A stretch of DNA of 64,000 nucleotides from JAYYZW01 sp965217605 (lineage in GTDB: Bacteria > Pseudomonadota > Gammaproteobacteria > Ga0077536), in NCBI GenBank assembly GCA_965217605.1, contig CBDCJB010000004.1:372001-436000 (forward strand). The letters are read 5' to 3'. Positions 24,984 to 33,383 of the stretch are shown here, piece after piece. Each line of letters begins with the position of its first letter. Within the stretch, counting starts at the first letter, position 1. The notes beneath the pieces are model-generated. The model saw only the letters and a list, made by a program, of their open reading frames with translations, did not search any database and had not been told where the DNA came from. Made by a program: the position numbers and the translations under genes.

Positions 24984-26146
24984 GTGTGCTGTCCCACGAT
25001 GATCTTTCATAAGTCGTGATGATCAGATCGGCTATTGTGTCATGCAGGAGCCAGCCGATGGTTACCGGTCGACCCAGATCCTTTACGGTTAAACTGAGCG
25101 AGGAGGAACACGAGGTCCTCAACAGTTACGCGAGGTCGCGCAGTCTGCCGCATGCGCTGGCACGGCGCGCAAAGATCGTCATGATGGCAGCCGATGGGCT
25201 GTCTAACAGCGCGATTGCCAGAAAGCTCGATGTATCCAATCCGACGGTCACAAATTGGTGTCGCCGGTATATCGCCAACGGGATTGTCGGATTGTATGAT
25301 CTGCCGCCGGGCCATCGTCGGCGCACATATGATGACGATGAGGTTGCACGCTTGATGCAAAAGGTGCTGAGCGAGCGACCGGAGAACGCGACCCATTGGA
25401 GCACGCGTTCGTTTGCACGGGAGACCGCGCCCTCGAAGAGTACCGTTCATCGGTATTTCACGCTGTTTGGGATCCAGCCCTATCGCAGCCGCACGTTCAA
25501 ACTCTCGACCGATCCCTTCTTCGTCGACAAGGTGCGCGATATTGTCGGTTTGTACTTGAATCCACCCGATAATGCCCTGGTATTGTGCGTTGATGAAAAA
25601 AGCCAGATCCAGGCATTGGAACGCAGTCAGCCGGTTCTGCCGATGGGGCTCGGTTATGTCGAGGGTGTCACCCATAATTACTTTCGACATGGCACGACCA
25701 CGTTGTTCGCGGCGCTCGATATCGCTAACGGCACGGTCATCGGGCAGTGCAAAGCGCGGCATCGTCACCAGGAATTGCTGTCCTTCCTGAATCATCTCGA
25801 GAAAAGTGTTCCCGCCGCGCTGGATGTTCATCTGGTGATGGACAACTATGGCACGCATAAGCATCCCAAAGTCCGTGCCTGGTTCGCTCGACGCCCTCGA
25901 TTTCACGTCCACTTCACGCCAACCTACGCGTCATGGCTCAACCAGGTCGAACGTTGGTTTGGTCTCATCAGCCAGCGCGCTATCAAGCGCGGGTCGTTCC
26001 GGAATGTGAAGGATCTCGTTGCTCGTATCGAGCGATATATTGCTCAGCACAACGCCAACCCTATACCTTTCGCCTGGACCGCAACCGCCGACTCAATCTT
26101 GAAAAAACTCGCCCGACTTTCGAAACTTCTTTGCGGGACAGCACAC
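24984..26146 (+). mobile_element. IS630-family element
   Basis: Ends GTGTGCTGTCCC and GGGACAGCACAC are perfect inverted repeats over 12 bp and are flanked by TA on both sides (24982-24983 and 26147-26148), the TA target duplication of IS630/mariner elements. Total length is 1163 bp. Confidence 0.92.
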
Positions 26147-26149
26147 TAG
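25058..26149 (+). CDS. IS630-family transposase
   Basis: About 363 residues from ATG 25058 (CAGGAG seven bases upstream). N-terminal helix-turn-helix (GLSNSAIARKLDVSNPTVTN), then the DDE core: LVLCVDEKSQIQAL, HLVMDNYGTHKHP and TPTYASWLNQVERWFG with the catalytic Glu. The TAG stop is created partly by the TA target duplication. The gene looks intact. Confidence 0.93.
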   Translation: MVTGRPRSFTVKLSEEEHEVLNSYARSRSLPHALARRAKIVMMAADGLSNSAIARKLDVSNPTVTNWCRRYIANGIVGLYDLPPGHRRRTYDDDEVARLMQKVLSERPENATHWSTRSFARETAPSKSTVHRYFTLFGIQPYRSRTFKLSTDPFFVDKVRDIVGLYLNPPDNALVLCVDEKSQIQALERSQPVLPMGLGYVEGVTHNYFRHGTTTLFAALDIANGTVIGQCKARHRHQELLSFLNHLEKSVPAALDVHLVMDNYGTHKHPKVRAWFARRPRFHVHFTPTYASWLNQVERWFGLISQRAIKRGSFRNVKDLVARIERYIAQHNANPIPFAWTATADSILKKLARLSKLLCGTAH

Positions 26150-26311
26150 AAGGTGACGATAGCGGCCGGACGATTTGACTGTTGGTCGTCGGCGACCCAA
26201 CAAACGCCAAGGCGCCGGCTCTGCAACGTGCGACCATGACTTGGCCACAACGCCTCAAGCCCGACTAAAAAGCTTGAGAAAATATGCCCATGGCTTCGTT
26301 ATACGCCCTCC

Positions 26312-26430
26312 ATCTAACAAGGCTTTGCAGCGGACGTTCACAGCGCGCTTTCTCCGGCCGGTGGTCTAATTCCGACCCAAGACAGCGAGCTGCGAAGCGC
26401 CGCCAATATCGGTTGTCGATGCTAACGGCG
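26312..26430 (+). other. attC-like site J (degenerate)
   Basis: Left core ATCTAAC at 26312-26318, then AAGGCTTTGCAGCGGACG, arms CGCTTTCTCCGGCCGGTGGT and CCAAGACAGCGAGCTGCG. It resembles site I, but no clean GTTRRRY right core is seen. A separate GTTATAC lies 8 bp before the left core (26298-26304) and could be the right core of a preceding site starting near CAACAAACGCC (26199). The stretch 26150-26605 holds no supported gene. Confidence 0.5.
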
Positions 26431-26605
26431 CTCGATAAAAGCTGGAATGGCATCAATGCCCAGATAGCTAAAGGCGCCTGGGAGCAAACGCTGCGACGGC
26501 TGGCGTCCTCGACGAATCAGATTAATAACATGAGCGCGATATATTTGTGGCGAACATGCGGGCACCGTTTAATTGTCACATACTGCACTAAGAGAGCACG
26601 GAACG

Positions 26606-27373
26606 ATGACGAAGCCGCGAGAATTAGATCCGCACCCGAGGTCACCAGTGCGCGTCTTCGCGATTACGTTTGCCGTGGCCGCCGCGGTATCGGCGCTCGT
26701 CATCCCGTTCATCGTCGGACCGAACTCTTCTGATACCAGGCCTGCCGCTTCAAACCCAGATGCCCCGCCCGCGGCTGCAATACCGCCACTGAAGAATCTA
26801 TCGAGGGCGACCGAGAATGAACATCTTTCACCATCCGCCGTTGATCGCGTAGTCGACGGTATGACGGCGCTCATGCGCGCCGCGTCGCTTGGGCAGACTG
26901 CGGCGGTCCAGCAATTACTCGATCGTGGCGCCGACCCTAATACCCGCGGCGCCATGAGTCGGACCGCGCTACAGTATGCCGCCGAGCGCAATCACGTCCA
27001 AGTCTCGCGCATGCTTCTAGATGCGGGAGCTGACATTAACGGTCATGACAACACTCGCTTGACGCCACTGGTGATGGCCGCTGACCGCGGTTACACCGAA
27101 CTCGCAACCCTACTAATCGAGAGAGGCGCGGACGTCAACATAGCCCACGTTCAGGGCTGGACCGCACTCATCGACGCGGTCCGAACCGGTAATCTGGAGC
27201 TGGTCGAGCTCCTGCTCGACCACGGCGCGGACGTCAATGCGCGGATGCCGTCGGGTCAGGCGGCACGTGATATTGCGGTGCGAGCTGGCTATCACGATAT
27301 CGCCCAACGCCTCTCCGCGGCAATTTTAGCGCCAGCGCCGACTCAGGGCAGTCGGCCGGCCGAGAACCGATAG
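26606..27373 (+). CDS. Membrane-anchored ankyrin repeat protein
   Basis: About 255 residues. A single N-terminal helix (about 18-40, VFAITFAVAAAVSALVIPF) anchors it, followed by a Pro/Ala-rich linker and at least four ankyrin repeats: MTALMRAASLGQTAAVQQLL, RTALQYAAERNHVQVSRMLL, LTPLVMAADRGYTELATLLI and WTALIDAVRTGNLELVELLL, each closed by a DxGADxN-type turn. The repeats should face the periplasm and bind a protein partner. ATG 26606 is preferred over TTG 26573. Partner and role are unknown. Confidence 0.82.
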   Translation: MTKPRELDPHPRSPVRVFAITFAVAAAVSALVIPFIVGPNSSDTRPAASNPDAPPAAAIPPLKNLSRATENEHLSPSAVDRVVDGMTALMRAASLGQTAAVQQLLDRGADPNTRGAMSRTALQYAAERNHVQVSRMLLDAGADINGHDNTRLTPLVMAADRGYTELATLLIERGADVNIAHVQGWTALIDAVRTGNLELVELLLDHGADVNARMPSGQAARDIAVRAGYHDIAQRLSAAILAPAPTQGSRPAENR

Positions 27374-27430
27374 GATTGGACTCGACTGATTCTTCTGGAA
27401 TTCGTGCGTTAAATTTCATCTTTATCGTCG

Positions 27431-27709
27431 ATGTTATTCGGGGCAGTCCAGATCAAAAAGACTTATGTCAGCTATCATCTTATGCCGGTATACGCTTTTC
27501 CCGTTCTGTTGGAAAAGATCTCAGCGGAACTCACGCAACGGAAGTGGTATGCAAACATGGGACATCGCGTGCTGGACGCAACGGATCGGGAGATCATAGC
27601 GGACGGCGGCTTTACCTCGGAGCACTATACTGAGCATCGGATCCGGGAACTACTCGGCCCGTGTGAGTTGCACTCCGTTGGTGACATCGCGTATATCGCT
27701 CAGTGTTGA
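27431..27709 (+). CDS. DUF1801-like fragment, probably truncated
   Basis: 92 residues. The start (MLFGAVQIKKTYVSYHLMPV then YAFPVLLEKIS) resembles the middle of DUF1801/YdhG-type proteins, which normally have about 50 residues before this point. The C-terminal half (LDATDREIIADGGFTSEHYT) is not recognised. It may be a truncated or chimeric cassette gene. No ribosome site is obvious. Confidence 0.4.
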   Translation: MLFGAVQIKKTYVSYHLMPVYAFPVLLEKISAELTQRKWYANMGHRVLDATDREIIADGGFTSEHYTEHRIRELLGPCELHSVGDIAYIAQC

Positions 27710-27812
27710 ACCCTGGTGGGTCGTCCGCCTGGATTCAGCGTTTGATGACAATAAAGCGCTGTAATGGCAGCCGGAGCACTCCGGTTAACCTGGTCATCAG
27801 GCAGTAACGAAA

Positions 27813-28442
27813 ATGGCTATAGACCAGTCAAACAAGTTTTGGGACAAAAACGCAGAACGCTATTCGAAACGCCCCATCGCTGACGAAGCCGCTTACCAAA
27901 AGAAGCTGCAGGCCACACGCGAATACCTACGTCCGGATATGAAGGTATTGGAGATTGGCTGCGGAACAGGATCGACAGCCATCGTTCATGCGCCTTACGT
28001 GAAACATATTCACGGGATCGATATTTCGTCGAAAATGATTGAAATCGCGCAAGACAAAGCCGACGCGGAAAATATCGAAAATATCAGGTTCGAATGCGCC
28101 ACCATCGATGAATACAGTGTGCCCGATCAATCCTTGGACGTAGTTTTGGGACTCAGTATTTTGCACATACTGGACAATTGGGAAGATGTCATCGCCAGGG
28201 TTTATAAGATGCTCAAACCGGGCGGGATATTCGTGTCGAGCACGGCGTGTATTGGCGATTCGATGAAGTTTTTTAAGATTATCGCGCCGATTGGGAAACT
28301 CCTTGGGCTTATGCCGTTAGTGAAAGTCTTTACTGCAAGAGAATTGGAAGACAGTTTGACCGATGCCGGTTTTGATATTGATCACCGATGGCATCCGGGT
28401 AAGACCAAAGCAATGTTCATTGTGGCAAAGAAGCCTAAATAG
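27813..28442 (+). CDS. Class I SAM-dependent methyltransferase
   Basis: Cytoplasmic methyltransferase of 209 residues with a Rossmann fold. Motif I VLEIGCGTGS lies at 45-54, motif II HGIDISSKMIEIA at about 70-82, and VVLGLSILHILDNWEDV follows at about 110-126. The start FWDKNAERYSK is common in small-molecule or quinone methyltransferases. It is followed within 5 bp by an attC-like sequence (site K), so it is probably a cassette. Substrate unknown. Confidence 0.85.
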   Translation: MAIDQSNKFWDKNAERYSKRPIADEAAYQKKLQATREYLRPDMKVLEIGCGTGSTAIVHAPYVKHIHGIDISSKMIEIAQDKADAENIENIRFECATIDEYSVPDQSLDVVLGLSILHILDNWEDVIARVYKMLKPGGIFVSSTACIGDSMKFFKIIAPIGKLLGLMPLVKVFTARELEDSLTDAGFDIDHRWHPGKTKAMFIVAKKPK

Positions 28443-28446
28443 GAGC

Positions 28447-28535
28447 GATAACCTGTGAATGCGGGCTTTGTTGGGCCGGCGGTCTATTTTCATCGCCAAA
28501 AGGCCAGCTGCGGCACGCCGATTCGATCAGCCATT
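28447..28535 (+). other. attC-like site K (degenerate)
   Basis: ATAACCTGTGAATGCGGGCT, TTGTTGGGCCGGCGGTCTAT and CAGCTGCGGCACGCCG follow the pattern of site I (TTCTTGGGCCGGGTGGCTAT). No consensus right core follows. Likely a decayed site. Confidence 0.45.
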
Positions 28536-28629
28536 CGGCGGAGTGGGAACAATGAATTGGGAGGTTTGAGCGGCGCTAGGCGAAGTCGCTGGCGCGATAG
28601 GCGTGATCGTTTCCATTGAACCGCAATAT

Positions 28630-28725
28630 GCCTAATATCTAAGCCCAGCCGTACTCGACAGCGAGCCCCTTGCGCCAGCGCTCCAGTCGCGCGTGCTCAA
28701 GTACGGCTGAACGTCGTTGGTAGAC
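28630..28725 (+). other. attC-like site L (second subfamily)
   Basis: GCCTAATATCTAAG near the left end, stem CAGCCGTACT with AGTACGGCTG, and the internal block TTGCGCCAGCGCTCCAGTCG shared with site H. The right end reads CGTTGGTAGACGG, which departs from the core. It lies between the methyltransferase and RidA genes. Confidence 0.55.
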
Positions 28726-28755
28726 GGTGATCGAAAAAAGTAAAAGGTAACGGAT

Positions 28756-29142
28756 ATGTCACTACGAACAAGCTTTGCGCCGCCCGGAACTGAATGGATG
28801 GAGAATGATTTCGGCATGTCGCCAGCCGTCCGAGTTGGCGACCTAGTCTGGCTTTCCGGAGTGGTCGTTTCGCCTCAAGAAGGACAATCGTTAGAAGATG
28901 CTATAGACAAGGCGTTTTCAACGATTCAAATGATTCTTGGGGATGCAGGATTAACTTGGGATGACGTCGTCGACGTGACGTCGTTTCACGTTGATCTAGA
29001 ACCGCAAAAGGAGATATTTCTGAAGGTAAAAGAACGATACGTTACCGCTAAGCCGTACCCGAGCTGGACGGCAATCGAGGTCAAGGGGCTGTGGGGCGCC
29101 ACGCTGGTCGCAGAAATAAAGGTGGTCGCGAATGCCGCCTGA
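28756..29142 (+). CDS. RidA family protein (YjgF/YER057c/UK114)
   Basis: 128 residues, the standard size for the trimeric Rid fold. RidA itself hydrolyses reactive enamines or imines from PLP enzymes; other Rid subgroups have unknown roles. Visible features: LVWLSGVVVSPQEGQSLEDA, the central AFSTIQMILGDAGLTWDDVV helix, and the C-terminal IEVKGLWGATLVAEIKVVA. The usual catalytic Arg (R-VEV pattern) is not evident, since the strand reads AIEVKGL, so it may be a non-deaminase Rid member. Followed at once by an attC-like site. Confidence 0.85.
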   Translation: MSLRTSFAPPGTEWMENDFGMSPAVRVGDLVWLSGVVVSPQEGQSLEDAIDKAFSTIQMILGDAGLTWDDVVDVTSFHVDLEPQKEIFLKVKERYVTAKPYPSWTAIEVKGLWGATLVAEIKVVANAA

Positions 29143-29144
29143 GA

Positions 29145-29243
29145 GTCCGTTGAACCGGACGTTTCGCCGCGGGTTCTGCTGTGTCGGTACCACATATTCC
29201 CCAAGAGAGCGCGCTGCGGCATGCTGGATAGCCTGGTCGCTAG
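29145..29243 (+). other. attC-like site M (degenerate)
   Basis: CCGTTGAACCGGACGTTTCG, CCGCGGGTTCTGC paired loosely with GAGAGCGCGCTGCGG, and a right end GTCGCTAGGC (expected GTTAGGC). It begins three bases after the RidA stop codon, the normal attC position. Confidence 0.5.
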
Positions 29244-29287
29244 GCGGTTTCGCAACCTTGAATAAAGAAGTTGGCGTCTAAACGACT

Positions 29288-29521
29288 GTGTTGAAAACCT
29301 CTGCCGGGGTCACCGATGCCAAGGTGCGCCGGAATAACGACCATGGGTTCTGCGCAACCGGCTACTATCTTTTAACGGACGTCGCGATTATACTGCCGCG
29401 CGTCCACGGTACTTATGTCTCGCGGCCGTCTCCCTCCCAGAAAGACTTCCCTCGAACGCCGAATCTGCAATTACGCCTTTATCGGCCCATTACCGCGGCC
29501 GACAAGCAATACTTGCAATAA
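29288..29521 (+). CDS. Doubtful small hypothetical protein
   Basis: 77 codons from GTG; no domain, no clear ribosome site, composition mixed (HGFCATGYYLLTDVAIILPR). It could be non-coding. Listed because it lies between attC-like site M and an isolated GTTAGGT at 29594-29600, a position where a cassette gene would be expected. Confidence 0.25.
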   Translation: MLKTSAGVTDAKVRRNNDHGFCATGYYLLTDVAIILPRVHGTYVSRPSPSQKDFPRTPNLQLRLYRPITAADKQYLQ

Positions 29522-29646
29522 CTATGCGATTTTGTGTAACTCAATCTTGAAACGAATTTGCTAGAAATGGTGAATCGCTCCCGGGTCTTGTGTGTTAGGT
29601 CGCCGGAAGTGCATCTCTTGTTTAACACACAGACGAGGAATGAACG

Positions 29647-29940
29647 ATGATGAATCTATACGTCGGCAACCTGCCGTACAGCACCACCGATGAGCAATTG
29701 CGTGAAGCCTTTGCCGCTTTTGGCGAAGTGTCCAGCGTGAACCTCATTACCGATAAGTACTCGGGGCAGTCAAAAGGCTTCGCTTTCGTGGAGATGGTCG
29801 ACAACGCTGCGGCCGACGCCGCCATCAAGGGTCTGAACGAGACGACTATGGGCGGGCGAAACATAAAAGTTAACCAAGCGAAACCCCGTGGCGAACGCTC
29901 TTCCCGTGGGGACCGCTCATCGCGCGGTTCGCGCTGGTAA
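29647..29940 (+). CDS. Glycine/arginine-tailed RNA-binding protein (single RRM)
   Basis: 97 residues. One RRM with RNP2 LYVGNL at 4-9 and RNP1 KGFAFVEM at 43-50, plus a short RGERSSRGDRSSRGSRW tail. This is the bacterial Rbp type, often cold-induced and acting as an RNA chaperone. GAGGAA lies eight bases before the ATG. A hairpin (GCCGCGCCCG with CGGGTGCGGC, 29987-30025) follows. Whether it is a cassette or a resident gene is unclear. Confidence 0.9.
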   Translation: MMNLYVGNLPYSTTDEQLREAFAAFGEVSSVNLITDKYSGQSKGFAFVEMVDNAAADAAIKGLNETTMGGRNIKVNQAKPRGERSSRGDRSSRGSRW

Positions 29941-30228
29941 TTCTTCCCTTCGGGCGTCGTACGATCGTAGGTTGTACGAAGAAACGCCGCGCCCGTAGAA
30001 AACCCTTTTTCGGGTGCGGCCCACCTGCCGTCTGGTTGTTTGGCCATCATTACATTGATTTTTCTTTTCCCGCCTTACGATTTCTGCAGAAATCTTCAGC
30101 CTCGCGTACAGTTTTTGAGTTGTCCTCGGTACCACTGACACGCCTAAGCCTCATAATGGGGAATGCTCGAATGCTCAGAGGCTGATTGCCATACTGCCGC
30201 GCTTCATAGCGGCACGTGAGCTTGATCG

Positions 30229-31563
30229 CTGATGGATCCCCACGAATTAGTCGAGTTGATGGGCGGATTCGATAGCTTCGAGTAGTTGTCGATGTGCCCG
30301 GATCAGGTCTTTGAAACTGAAGCCGTAATCGTTTCGCGCCAAGACCTCTCTGCCAAGGAAGGTTGCAGAAAGCACGTTACGATGTTGGACGGTGTTGGCC
30401 TGGAAGTGTAGATGCCATTGCTTTGCGCGCGCGAGTAAACCGAGCCACCATAAACATAACGTAGCCAAGGTGCCGATCAGGAGCAGGCTATTGAGTCGGT
30501 CGATGCGCGTTGTTCGAGTGAGCGAGAAACCCAAGCCGAAGCGGTCACTTTTCAGGTCACGAAAAGACAACTCGATCTGCATGCGTTTGCCGTAGAGATT
30601 GATCATGTGTTTTGGTGAGAATGATTGCGGTGACAGGTTGGTAGCGATGAGCCAAGGTTGTCGTTGTTGTTCGGCGAAGGTTTCACTGGTGCCGTGTTTG
30701 GCCAAGTGGATGACAGAGCGGTTGGCTTTGTGATGTTGCTTGCGCTTTTTGTAGAGATAGAGATGACACAGATAGGGTGATTTAGAGGACAGTTCAGCGG
30801 CGCCGAGATAACGAGGTTGAGTGCGCGCGCGATAGTATAGGTCTGTGGTTTTACGCCAGGTTTTACGTGATAGAAGCCGATAATTGATGACATTGCGCAC
30901 GCGACCTATCCAATGCTATCCCAACGCTTCGACGGCCTTGAACCAGGGTCCACGAAAGCCCGCATCAGTGACGATAATCGGGACGCAGTGTGCGGGCAGC
31001 AAGGTGCTCAATTCCAATAAGAAGCGCTGATGGGTACGCGGTTTGTTGTAGTGCTTTAAGGGATAGGCGGCTTCATACAGTGGGATAGCCCGCCCGTCGA
31101 CGACCAGCGCTGCACGGATCAGCATGATCCGTTGTTGTTGGATGATATCGGACCAGTCGATGATGATGACGGGTTGAGGGAGGTGTTGGCAGAGACGATG
31201 ACACAAGGCCCGGTAGAGGCTGAGCCGTTCACGTTGTAGGTGCGGGTTGGAGACTAATCGGTCGACGCGTTTGATGTTGTGTTTGGTTCGTGCCGCGCTA
31301 TCGAGTCCGCGTCCGAGCGCGGTTACGGTAAGGAAGGCGCCACCTAATAATGACGCCACGGTTACCGCCAATGCACGGCCGCGGGTTTGGTGAATGGAAG
31401 GGACTGAGTCGAATACGGTTCTATGTAATACTTTGAGTATGCGCATCGTGTTTCCTCTGCCCGATGTTACGTGTGGTAACGATCATTGGATCAGAGAACA
31501 CGATGCGCTGCTATCTCTCTGTTTTAGATCACTTTTCTCCTCACATTCGTGGGGATACCTTAG
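30229..31563 (-). mobile_element. IS4-family element, full length (copy d)
   Basis: 1335 bp with both termini: CTGATGGATCCCCACGAATT at 30229 and the reverse complement of CTAAGGTATCCCCACGAAT at 31563. It is inserted into an attC, leaving only GCTTCGTCGTTAGGT on the right. Left flank CTTGATCG and right flank CTTCGTCG match in 6 of 8 bases, so any target duplication has decayed. Confidence 0.9.
30247..31446 (-). pseudogene. IS4 transposase with one nonsense codon (copy d)
   Basis: The whole transposase frame of about 400 codons is present but interrupted by TAG at 30918-30916 (ALG, stop, HWIGRVR). Copy c has TGG (Trp) here. Apart from this single base change the frame is intact, with DWSD, TDAGFRGPW and IELSFRDLKSDR at the catalytic positions. 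A suppressor or a sequencing error would make it functional. Confidence 0.88.
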
Positions 31564-31578
31564 GCTTCGTCGTTAGGT
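31564..31578 (+). other. attC right-core remnant N
   Basis: GCTTCGTCGTTAGGT follows the IS4 terminus directly and ends in a consensus right core GTTAGGT (31572-31578). The left half of the site was not recognised on the far side of the IS. Confidence 0.5.
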
Positions 31579-31594
31579 AACGGAACCCAGGGTT

Positions 31595-32023
31595 TTGGCA
31601 AGGAATTTAAAAAACGCTGCCATTCGGTGTTTAATCGTTCTGTTCGTCTCTTTTTCGGTAAATAGCTCGGCTACTGACGCGGCGAAGGCGGCGGCTAATC
31701 AAGCTGCAATGAAATGGCTGGCCTTTGTGGACGCCACGCAGTATGAATCGTCGTGGAAGGAAGCGGCGGCGCTCTTTAAGACTCAAATCAGTTCTTCCGA
31801 TTGGGCAAACACCGTGGCGGCGGTGAGAACGCCATTAGGGGGCGTAGTTAGTCGAGATCTAAATTCCTCGACCTATGCGATCAGCTTACCGAGCGCCCCT
31901 GATGGGGAGTACGTAGTAATACTGTTTCAAACGAAATTTGAGAATAAAGCGGAGGCAGTAGAGACCGTTACCGCGATGTTAAGCGAAGGTCAATGGAGAA
32001 TAGCAGGCTACTTTATTCGATAG
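31595..32023 (+). CDS. Exported DUF4019 protein
   Basis: 142 residues from TTG 31595; no better start is seen. A signal peptide (about 10-26, IRCLIVLFVSFSVNSSA) precedes a DUF4019 domain with its conserved elements MKWLAFVDATQYESSWKEAA, VRTPLGGVVSRDL and PDGEYVVILFQTKFENKAEA, closing GQWRIAGYFIR. Function of the family is unknown; members are periplasmic. It is followed by attC O in the array direction, as a standard cassette. Confidence 0.82.
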   Translation: MARNLKNAAIRCLIVLFVSFSVNSSATDAAKAAANQAAMKWLAFVDATQYESSWKEAAALFKTQISSSDWANTVAAVRTPLGGVVSRDLNSSTYAISLPSAPDGEYVVILFQTKFENKAEAVETVTAMLSEGQWRIAGYFIR

Positions 32024-32034
32024 CTTTCAAGTCG

Positions 32035-32123
32035 GTGTAACGACGTGGCTGATGGTTCGCTCGTCTAATCCGAACCATTTCGCGTAAACGGATGCCGCGG
32101 GCTGGCTATCCAGGTTGTTAGGC
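32035..32123 (+). other. attC site O (right edge of cassette array)
   Basis: GTGTAACGACGTGGCTGATG at the left, a shorter irregular hairpin, and right core GTTAGGC at 32117-32123. It is the last attC-like site seen in plus orientation. Confidence 0.6.
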
Positions 32124-32202
32124 TGCAAAGATGAGAGCTTAACCGCTCGTTGGTTCGACCGTCTTCGACAATACCGATTGCTCTGCATTAGAGGTGCGTA
32201 CT

Positions 32203-32949
32203 ATGGGACGAAAGATTACTATTCCAAATGATTGGCAGATTCCAGCGTCGATTAGTTCCCGCATTGCTGAGATTCCAGGAGCGCAACGTGCGCTGGAAGC
32301 CGATGGCCATCTGCTCTTGATACTACATAAGCTACCGACTGTGGCGAGCGCCGAGCGTGAACTGAGGATGTTCTGGCGTAGTCCCGATGGTATTTGGGCG
32401 TCGGATGAACTAGACGTTGGCGTAGGCGCTCTGCAGCAGCATCTGGCCGAATTCAATGCGTGCGTTTCGGAGCTGGAAGAGATGGAAAATAGGGCCAGCT
32501 CGGCGGATGACTACTTCCGGATTCGTCGACAAATAACCCCTATTCATCGTGCCGCCCACAACATGTCAGCTGCGATTTCTAGGGCCTACGATATGTTTCC
32601 CGACGATCGCGCGTTGTTGGCGTGCCGCAATCTGGCGGCGACCGTAGAACGGATGTCGGAACTGCTAAAAGAGGAAGCGACCTATGGGCTCGAATACTCG
32701 ATGGCGAAGCAGGCTGAATTACAGGCACTGGCCAGTCATCGCCTGAACATTATTGCCGCTATCTTCTTCCCTATCCTCGCTTTTGCGTCAATTTTTGGCA
32801 TGAATCTGGAACACGGATTCGAGCACGAGGCTCACTGGTTATTCTGGTTGTTCGTTGTATTTGGAATTGTGATCGGTGTTTTGATGAAGTCGCTTGTTTT
32901 CAGAACCAGCAGAATTACCGGCGATGCTGGAAAGCGTAAGATCGAATAG
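32203..32949 (+). CDS. CorA-like membrane protein with GMN motif
   Basis: About 248 residues. A long helical cytoplasmic region (residues 75-180) is followed by two C-terminal helices (about 188-206 and 214-234). GMN (FASIFGMNLEHG) ends the first helix, the selectivity signature of CorA Mg2+ channels. The N-terminal domain is shorter than in CorA (usually over 300 residues in total), so the ion is uncertain. ATG 32203 has GAGG 9 bases upstream. It is the first gene after attC O and may be the last cassette or the first resident gene. Confidence 0.7.
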   Translation: MGRKITIPNDWQIPASISSRIAEIPGAQRALEADGHLLLILHKLPTVASAERELRMFWRSPDGIWASDELDVGVGALQQHLAEFNACVSELEEMENRASSADDYFRIRRQITPIHRAAHNMSAAISRAYDMFPDDRALLACRNLAATVERMSELLKEEATYGLEYSMAKQAELQALASHRLNIIAAIFFPILAFASIFGMNLEHGFEHEAHWLFWLFVVFGIVIGVLMKSLVFRTSRITGDAGKRKIE

Positions 32950-32984
32950 CGCCGAATAGCCGATCACAATCAGGAGTCAGATCT

Positions 32985-33326
32985 ATGGTTAAGCTCACTA
33001 TCTGCGTCGTGCGCAAGCCCGGTATGTCGTACGAGGAATTCGACACCTACTGGCGCGACGTGCACGGACCGCTCGTGAAAAGCATCGACGACTTTACACG
33101 ACACGTCCGCCGCTACGTACAGTGCCATGGCGTCGCTTCCGACGTCCCGCTAGGCGGCAGCGGTCGATACGACGGCATTGCCGAGCTCTGGTTCGACGAT
33201 GTCGAGAGTATAGAACGCGCGTTCAACGAGCCGCGCTATCTGGAGGTCATTCGACCGGACGAGCAGAAATTTGCCGATCTGGACGGGTGCGTATCGTACA
33301 TCAGCGAAGAACTCGAAGTAATTTGA
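32985..33326 (+). CDS. EthD domain protein
   Basis: Small dimeric alpha+beta-barrel protein of 113 residues. MVKLTICVVRKPGMSYEEFD then YWRDVHGPLV is the classic EthD start, and YDGIAELWFDDVESIERAFN the second half. Members take part in degradation of ethers and other organics or are of unknown role. A good AGGAG precedes the ATG. Confidence 0.85.
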   Translation: MVKLTICVVRKPGMSYEEFDTYWRDVHGPLVKSIDDFTRHVRRYVQCHGVASDVPLGGSGRYDGIAELWFDDVESIERAFNEPRYLEVIRPDEQKFADLDGCVSYISEELEVI

Positions 33327-33383
33327 GCGCATACCGTTGAGAGTCGTAATAGGACAGTTCTCGATCGCAAGCAGCGATACTTA

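Noticed and set aside
26284..26733. Plus-strand frame of 149 codons over attC-like site J
   Set aside because: It crosses the attC hairpin and overlaps the start of the ankyrin gene in another frame; the sequence looks non-coding.
7937..33000. Integron integrase (IntI) or attI
   Set aside because: No tyrosine recombinase with R-H-R-Y pattern or IntI-specific insert was found; all recombinases seen are DDE transposases.
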